A stretch of DNA of 64,000 nt from Paenibacillus sp. GTDB taxonomy: Bacteria; Bacillota; Bacilli; Paenibacillales; YIM-B00363. This document shows, in pieces, positions 59,986-64,000 of this stretch (the stretch's first letter is position 1; each line of letters opens with the position of its first letter). Location of the stretch: assembly GCF_035645195.1 (NCBI RefSeq), contig NZ_DASQNA010000041.1, forward strand, positions 1 through 64,000, given 5' to 3'. Both the position numbers and the translations under genes were made by a program. Under the pieces are notes generated by a model. It saw only the letters and a list, made by a program, of their open reading frames with translations, made no database searches and was not told the DNA's origin.

Positions 59986-60652
59986 ACGGCTGCGCGACAT
60001 CTCGCTTTCCTCGCTGCACGAGCTGCTGAACCGGGCGGAAGATCCCGTGGCGATGATGAATCAATATATTCGCGATATGGAAGCCGAGCTGTCCGAAGCG
60101 GAGGTCGCGTTCGCGAAGCAGGTGGCGGCGGAGAAGCGGGCGCAGCATCAGTACGAGGAAGCGTCCGAGAAGGCGCAGCAGCGCGAGCAGGGGGCGCTGC
60201 TCGCGCTGCAGGCGGGCGACGAGGCGCTGGCGCGGCGGGCGATCGCCGACAAGAAGGAGCTCGAAGCGAAGGCGGAGGCGCACCGTGCGCAGTACGAGGC
60301 CGCGAAGCGGCTGACGGAGGAGCTGCGCGGCCGGCTGCAGGAGATGCGGGAGGAGCTGGCTCGCATGAAACAGACGCAGGCGGAACTCGCCGCCCGCGCC
60401 GCCGCCGCCAAAGCGCAGAAGCGCATGAACGAGGCGATGGGTCACATCGGCAAAGGCAGCGCCGCCGCGGAATTCCAGCGGATGAAGGAGAAGGTGCTGG
60501 AGCTGGAGGCGGAGGCCGAGGCCGGCGGCGCGCTGCTCGGCGAGCGGCGCGATCTGGACCGCGAGCTGCGCGCGCTCGGCGCGGAGGCCGACATCGACGA
60601 GGAGCTGGCGCGGCTGAAGAAGAGGCTCTTGGAGCAAGGGCCTACGCCGTAA
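59972..60652 (+). CDS. pspA: PspA/IM30 family membrane-stress protein
   Basis: A 226-residue, almost fully helical coiled-coil protein. It opens MSIFKRLRDISLSSLHELLN (amphipathic helix that binds membranes) and DPVAMMNQYIRDMEAEL, both family hallmarks. Such proteins stabilise damaged membranes; the B. subtilis LiaH and PspA are relatives. It overlaps floT by 14 bases, so it is co-translated. B. subtilis has a different third gene (yuaI) in this operon. Confidence 0.9.
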   Translation: MSIFKRLRDISLSSLHELLNRAEDPVAMMNQYIRDMEAELSEAEVAFAKQVAAEKRAQHQYEEASEKAQQREQGALLALQAGDEALARRAIADKKELEAKAEAHRAQYEAAKRLTEELRGRLQEMREELARMKQTQAELAARAAAAKAQKRMNEAMGHIGKGSAAAEFQRMKEKVLELEAEAEAGGALLGERRDLDRELRALGAEADIDEELARLKKRLLEQGPTP

Positions 60653-60673
60653 GCGAGTATCGCAAAAAAACAT

Positions 60674-60714
60674 AGGCAGCACGGCGGTCCGCAGGACGCC
60701 TTGCTGCCTTTTTT
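60674..60714 (+). terminator. Terminator of the flotillin operon
   Basis: AGGCAGCACGGCG and CGCCTTGCTGCCT pair with one G-U or mismatch, then TTTTTT. Confidence 0.88.
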
Positions 60715-60746
60715 GCTTGAATCGAAAGCGGGACCAAGGTAACGCT

Positions 60747-61010
60747 TTACGACTCTTGCGAAGAAAACACGAATTGTTTCACCATTTCGATCGTAACATA
60801 TTTTCTAGTAGGAGAAATGCCGTGTCGCGCGTGCGCGTTGATGCGGGCGGTCGCTTCGTTGATGCGGTCGACGTCGAACGGTTCGCCGTTTTTGCATTTC
60901 TGCACGGCTTCTTCTATCGCTGCCTCGCGGAGCTCGTCCAGGCGCTGAAATTCTACTAGGTGCATATGCTGCTTATTGGAGTGCTCCGAGATGGATTCAT
61001 GTACGTTCAC
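60747..61010 (-). CDS. DUF2533 family protein (YpbS-like)
   Basis: An 87-residue soluble helical protein: MNVHESISEHSNKQHMHLVE, a Glu-rich helix, and the ending ISPTRKYVTIEMVKQFVFS. It resembles B. subtilis YpbS, a DUF2533 protein of unknown function whose gene lies near ypbQ (bpsB), as here. A AAGGAGGAC site precedes the start. Confidence 0.72.
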   Translation of the reverse strand: MNVHESISEHSNKQHMHLVEFQRLDELREAAIEEAVQKCKNGEPFDVDRINEATARINAHARHGISPTRKYVTIEMVKQFVFSSQES

Positions 61011-61103
61011 AAGGGGGTCCTCCTTATTTTCAACCTTCGATACTCAATGGTACTATAGTAATTATGGATTCTCAATCGGTTCATGACAACAGGGGGCAAC
61101 TGC

Positions 61104-61835
61104 ATGCAAGACGTCCTTATCGGTAGCATCGTTTCCGCCATGGCGACCGGACTCGGCGCGGTGCCGATTTTGCTCATGAAGGTCGTCACGCATCGCTGGC
61201 GCGATATTTTGCTGGCGTTCACGGCGGGCATCATGGTCTCGGCGACGATGTTCAATCTCATTCCGGTCGCGCTCGATCATTCCAACCTGCTGACCGTCAC
61301 GATCGGCATCCTGCTCGGCACGCTCGTGCTGAGTCTCATGGAACGAACGTTGCCGCACATCGACCTCGCGCATTCCAAATCGGCGGTGCAGTTCGACGCG
61401 AAGAGCATGCTGATCATCACCGCCATTACGCTGCACAATTTGCCGGAGGGGCTGTCGGTCGGGGTCAGCTACGCGAGCGAAAGCAGCGGACTCGGACCGC
61501 TGATCGCCCTCGCGATCGGTCTGCAGAACGCGCCGGAGGGCTTTCTCGTCGCGCTGTTCCTCGTTACGCAGAAGGTGAAGAAATGGCATGCGTTCGTTAT
61601 CGCGACGCTCACTGGCGCGGTGGAGATCGCAACCGGGCTGCTCGGCTTCTTCCTTACGTCCTACGTATCCGGCCTGGTGCCTTACGGCCTCGCGTTCGCC
61701 GCGGGGGCGATGCTGTTCGTCGTGTACAAGGAGCTTATTCCGGAAAGCCACGGCGACGGTCACGAAAGCTCTTCGACGTTTTCTTTCATTCTTGGACTAA
61801 TTACGATGATCGCACTTATCGAATGGTTCGGCTAA
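61104..61835 (+). CDS. ZIP-family metal transporter
   Basis: A 243-residue membrane protein with eight or so helices. The metal path is visible in ITAITLHNLPEGLSVGVSYA (about residues 105-124) and GLQNAPEGFLVALFL, the paired helix 4 and 5 motifs of ZupT-like importers. It should import zinc or other divalent metals. ATG 61104 has AGGGGG upstream and replaces ATG 61083. Confidence 0.87.
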   Translation: MQDVLIGSIVSAMATGLGAVPILLMKVVTHRWRDILLAFTAGIMVSATMFNLIPVALDHSNLLTVTIGILLGTLVLSLMERTLPHIDLAHSKSAVQFDAKSMLIITAITLHNLPEGLSVGVSYASESSGLGPLIALAIGLQNAPEGFLVALFLVTQKVKKWHAFVIATLTGAVEIATGLLGFFLTSYVSGLVPYGLAFAAGAMLFVVYKELIPESHGDGHESSSTFSFILGLITMIALIEWFG

Positions 61836-61861
61836 AACGACACAGGCGGTGAAACGGGACC

Positions 61862-63178
61862 ATGCATCGAAGCACGAATCGCGATCCGAATCGCAATCCA
61901 AGCCGCAGCGTCCAACGGGGCGTCCGCGTTTTCCGAACGTACATGCTGTGTTTCCTCGCGGCCCTCGCCGGGATCGGCGCTTATCTTTGGTACGCGTACC
62001 GGCTGCCGCTGCCGGCGGAGTGGGCGGGCACGCCCGCGGATCCGCGGACGTTCATGGGCGGCGCGGACGTCGACCGCGCCGCAAGGTATTCGCTGCTGCG
62101 CGACTGGCTGTTTTTCGCGGGGTATTTATGGGAGTGGGGCATGCTGCTGTGGCTCATGACGAGCGGGTACGCGCGGACGCTGTCCCAAGGGCTCAAGAGA
62201 CTCTTCCCGAACGTCGTCTTCCGATTCCCGCTGTACGTCGCGGGCATCGTCTTCGCGCTGTTCGCGCTCGGACTGCCGCTGCGCCTTCTGTCGTATTCGA
62301 TCGCGCAAAGCTACGACGTATCGACGCTGTCGCTCGCCGGCTGGTGGAGAGACCAATGGGTGCAGCTCGGCGTCGAATACGTGTTCATGACGGCCGTCAC
62401 GGCGGTCGTCTTCGCGCTCGCCCGCAAAGGCGGCACGTGGTGGTTCCGGCTGTGGCTGTGCGCGGTCCCGTTCATATTGTTCTTGATGATCATCCGGCCG
62501 CTCGCCATCGATCCGCTGTTCTACAAATACGCGCCGCTGGGCGACAACGAGCTGCGGCATCACATCATCGAGATGACGTCGCGCGCGGGCGTGCCGACGG
62601 AGCGGGTGTTCGAGGCGAACTATTCGGAGAAAACGAACGCGATCAACGCGTACGTCGACGGCATCGGCCCGAGCTTGCGCATCGTCATTTGGGATACGGC
62701 GCTGCATAAGCTCGAGGCGCCGGAAATCGTCGTGCTGACGGCGCACGAGGTCGGCCACTACGTCATGAAGCATCTGCAGTGGAGCGCGTTCGGGGCGGTC
62801 GTCTCCGCTTTCTTCCTGCTTTGGCTCGGCAACCGGGCGTATCGGTTCGCGCTGAAGCGCTGGCGAGCGTTCTTGTTCATTCGCAATCCGGCGGATTGGG
62901 CGGGGCTGCCGCTCATGCTGCTCGTCCTTTCCGTGCTGACGTTCGCCGCGTCGCCGATTTCGAACGCGGTGTCGCGCGGCGCGGAGCGGGCGGCGGACCG
63001 GTACGCGTACGAGCTTACCGGGGACGAGCAAGCGGCGGTGTCGCTGTACCAGAAGCTCGCGCTGTCGGCGCGCGGCACGCTGCACCCGCCGGCGCTGTCG
63101 TACTGGTTCCGGTACACGCATCCGCCGCTCGGCGAACGAATCGCGGAGGCGCTGCGCTATGAGCGAACGCTCCCGTAA
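61862..63178 (+). CDS. M48 family membrane metalloprotease (Ste24-like)
   Basis: A 438-residue protease with about six membrane segments. The zinc motif HEVGH is at 295-299 (VLTAHEVGHYVMKHL) and the third ligand Glu is in GAERAADRYAYEL. The large N-terminal membrane part resembles CAAX protease 1 (Ste24). Proposed roles are membrane protein quality control. It overlaps the next gene by 20 bases. Confidence 0.88.
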   Translation: MHRSTNRDPNRNPSRSVQRGVRVFRTYMLCFLAALAGIGAYLWYAYRLPLPAEWAGTPADPRTFMGGADVDRAARYSLLRDWLFFAGYLWEWGMLLWLMTSGYARTLSQGLKRLFPNVVFRFPLYVAGIVFALFALGLPLRLLSYSIAQSYDVSTLSLAGWWRDQWVQLGVEYVFMTAVTAVVFALARKGGTWWFRLWLCAVPFILFLMIIRPLAIDPLFYKYAPLGDNELRHHIIEMTSRAGVPTERVFEANYSEKTNAINAYVDGIGPSLRIVIWDTALHKLEAPEIVVLTAHEVGHYVMKHLQWSAFGAVVSAFFLLWLGNRAYRFALKRWRAFLFIRNPADWAGLPLMLLVLSVLTFAASPISNAVSRGAERAADRYAYELTGDEQAAVSLYQKLALSARGTLHPPALSYWFRYTHPPLGERIAEALRYERTLP

Positions 63179-63812
63179 GCTCGTTCTGTTCGCGCTCTCG
63201 GGCGTGTTCACGTCTCCGGATTTTATGGACGGGTTCCGGGACGCCGTCCTGGCGCGAGCCCGCCGAGGCGGATGGGACGCCGAGGCGCATTCGCTCATGC
63301 CGTACGGCGATTGGAGCGGGTCCAAGCTGCGGCAGGCGATCGAGGTGGCGGCGGACGTGTGCGGGCCGCTCGTCGGCGGCGCTCGCGCGGCGCGCGATGC
63401 CGATCGGCTGTGCGAAGGAGCGGGCAGCGCTCGCATCGCGCTGCTCGGCCACAGCGGCGGCGGGATCGCCGCGCTGCACGCGGCGCGGCTGCTTCAGCGG
63501 AGCGGATTCGACGTGGCGGCGATCGCGATGATCGGCTCGCCGAAGCGGCCGATTCCCGCTGCGCTGCGGGACAAGACCGCTTTCCTGTACGCCGCGAGCG
63601 AGAGCGGACGGGCAGTCGACGGCGTCGCCCGCGCGGGCGCCTGGCTCGGCCGGCCGCCGGCGCGGATCGTTCCGCTCCGGCTGATCGGCGGACACCCGGA
63701 TTATTTCCGCTCCGCTCCGCCTTTCGTGAACGAGCGCGGGGATTCGAATTTGCGCATTTCGGCGGATGCCGCGTGGGGCTGGGTCGAGGAGCGGCTGGGA
63801 GACGGCCGTTAA
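63159..63812 (+). CDS. Alpha/beta-hydrolase-like protein
   Basis: A 217-residue protein. The nucleophile elbow GHSGGGIAAL (about residues 95-104) and a later RLIGGHPDYF with a candidate histidine suggest an alpha/beta hydrolase fold. It is shorter than most lipases. The substrate is unknown. Its start overlaps the M48 gene, so the two are coupled. It ends four bases into the converging partial gene. Confidence 0.65.
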   Translation: MSERSRKLVLFALSGVFTSPDFMDGFRDAVLARARRGGWDAEAHSLMPYGDWSGSKLRQAIEVAADVCGPLVGGARAARDADRLCEGAGSARIALLGHSGGGIAALHAARLLQRSGFDVAAIAMIGSPKRPIPAALRDKTAFLYAASESGRAVDGVARAGAWLGRPPARIVPLRLIGGHPDYFRSAPPFVNERGDSNLRISADAAWGWVEERLGDGR

Positions 63813-64000
63813 TCGGCCGCCGGGCCGTCGTCGTTCGACACGAATTTGCGGAGCTGCTCCCACTGGCCTTCTTTCCGCAAAATTTCGGCCTGCTTCTCGC
63901 CGAAAATATCGTAATGCGGATACGATTCGCGGTGATGAATGTACTGCGGCGGCAGTCCGTGCGAGACGGCCCATCGCCGCAGCCGTTCCACATCCGCGCA
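63809..64000 (-). CDS. Partial gene at the right edge, unknown
   Basis: A minus-strand frame is open from the window edge to TAA at 63809-63811. The visible part reads ...VERLRRWAVSHGLPPQYI and ends FVSNDDGPAAD. A GTG at 63991 could be a start, but the frame stays open past it, so the true N-terminus may be outside. No family recognised; many aromatic and charged residues suggest a real protein. Confidence 0.5.
   Translation of the reverse strand, partial: CADVERLRRWAVSHGLPPQYIHHRESYPHYDIFGEKQAEILRKEGQWEQLRKFVSNDDGPAAD

Overview
The window reads as chromosomal DNA of a high-GC, endospore-forming member of the Bacillota, most like Paenibacillus, Cohnella and relatives (inference from gene content, not a database match). 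Pointers are an alpha/beta-type small acid-soluble spore protein (14560-14847), a YpdA-type bacillithiol disulfide reductase, a YhfH-like zinc-finger peptide, a DUF2533 (YpbS-like) protein, split GcvPA/GcvPB, a tandem glycine riboswitch, a BpsA/BpsB-type alkylpyrone pair, strong AGGAGG ribosome sites and many GTG/TTG starts. No rRNA, tRNA, prophage or CRISPR array was seen. The only transposon trace is the start of an IS3-type transposase at the left edge.

Layout. 1-130: end of an IS3-like element. 437-6679: one co-directional operon combining an Ehu-type ectoine/hydroxyectoine importer (ehuB-C-D-A) with ectoine and hydroxyectoine synthesis (ectA-B-C-D); the importer ATPase gene and ectA overlap by four bases. 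6680-15033: yebE-like gene, moaB, HD protein, glycosyltransferase, LtaS-like sulfatase, an orphan pair of peptide-type ABC permeases, an L,D-transpeptidase and spore-protein genes. 15101-22607: type I pullulanase, metallo-hydrolase, patatin, and an ABC-2 exporter with a NEW3-domain membrane protein. 22880-30076: acetyl-CoA synthetase followed by a sirtuin deacetylase, a DUF2252 protein, a T-box-like remnant, ilvA and an orphan sugar-type lipoprotein. 30160-30403: an undescribed 106-bp tandem repeat, followed by a DUF2087 HTH protein and a GIY-YIG protein. 31796-36250: glycine cleavage operon (gcvT-gcvPA-gcvPB) under a tandem glycine riboswitch. 36332-44628: DNA glycosylase, HelD-like helicase, small unknowns, APH-fold kinase, DUF445 protein, response regulator and HD-GYP protein. 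44826-49962: a 2-oxoacid:ferredoxin oxidoreductase made of two fused polypeptides, then small unknown genes. 50146-53005: complete ABC importer of the TrpX/PF04392 type. 57739-53058 (minus): type III polyketide synthase, methyltransferase, split B12-dependent acyl-CoA mutase and YpdA in one tight run. 57842-60652: NfeD, flotillin and PspA behind a sigma-W-like promoter. 60747-64000: DUF2533, ZIP transporter, M48 protease, an alpha/beta-hydrolase-like protein and a gene cut by the window edge.

How parts work together. The first operon lets the cell import or make compatible solutes under osmotic stress. AcsA and the sirtuin form a likely enzyme and deacetylase pair, with a catabolite-repression site over the acsA promoter. 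The gcv operon degrades glycine when glycine is abundant. The most interesting possible new system is the alkylpyrone operon, in which a coenzyme-B12 mutase is co-transcribed with a type III polyketide synthase and could supply a branched extender or starter unit. Second are the ehu-ect fusion operon and the 106-bp repeat with interleaved complementary arms.
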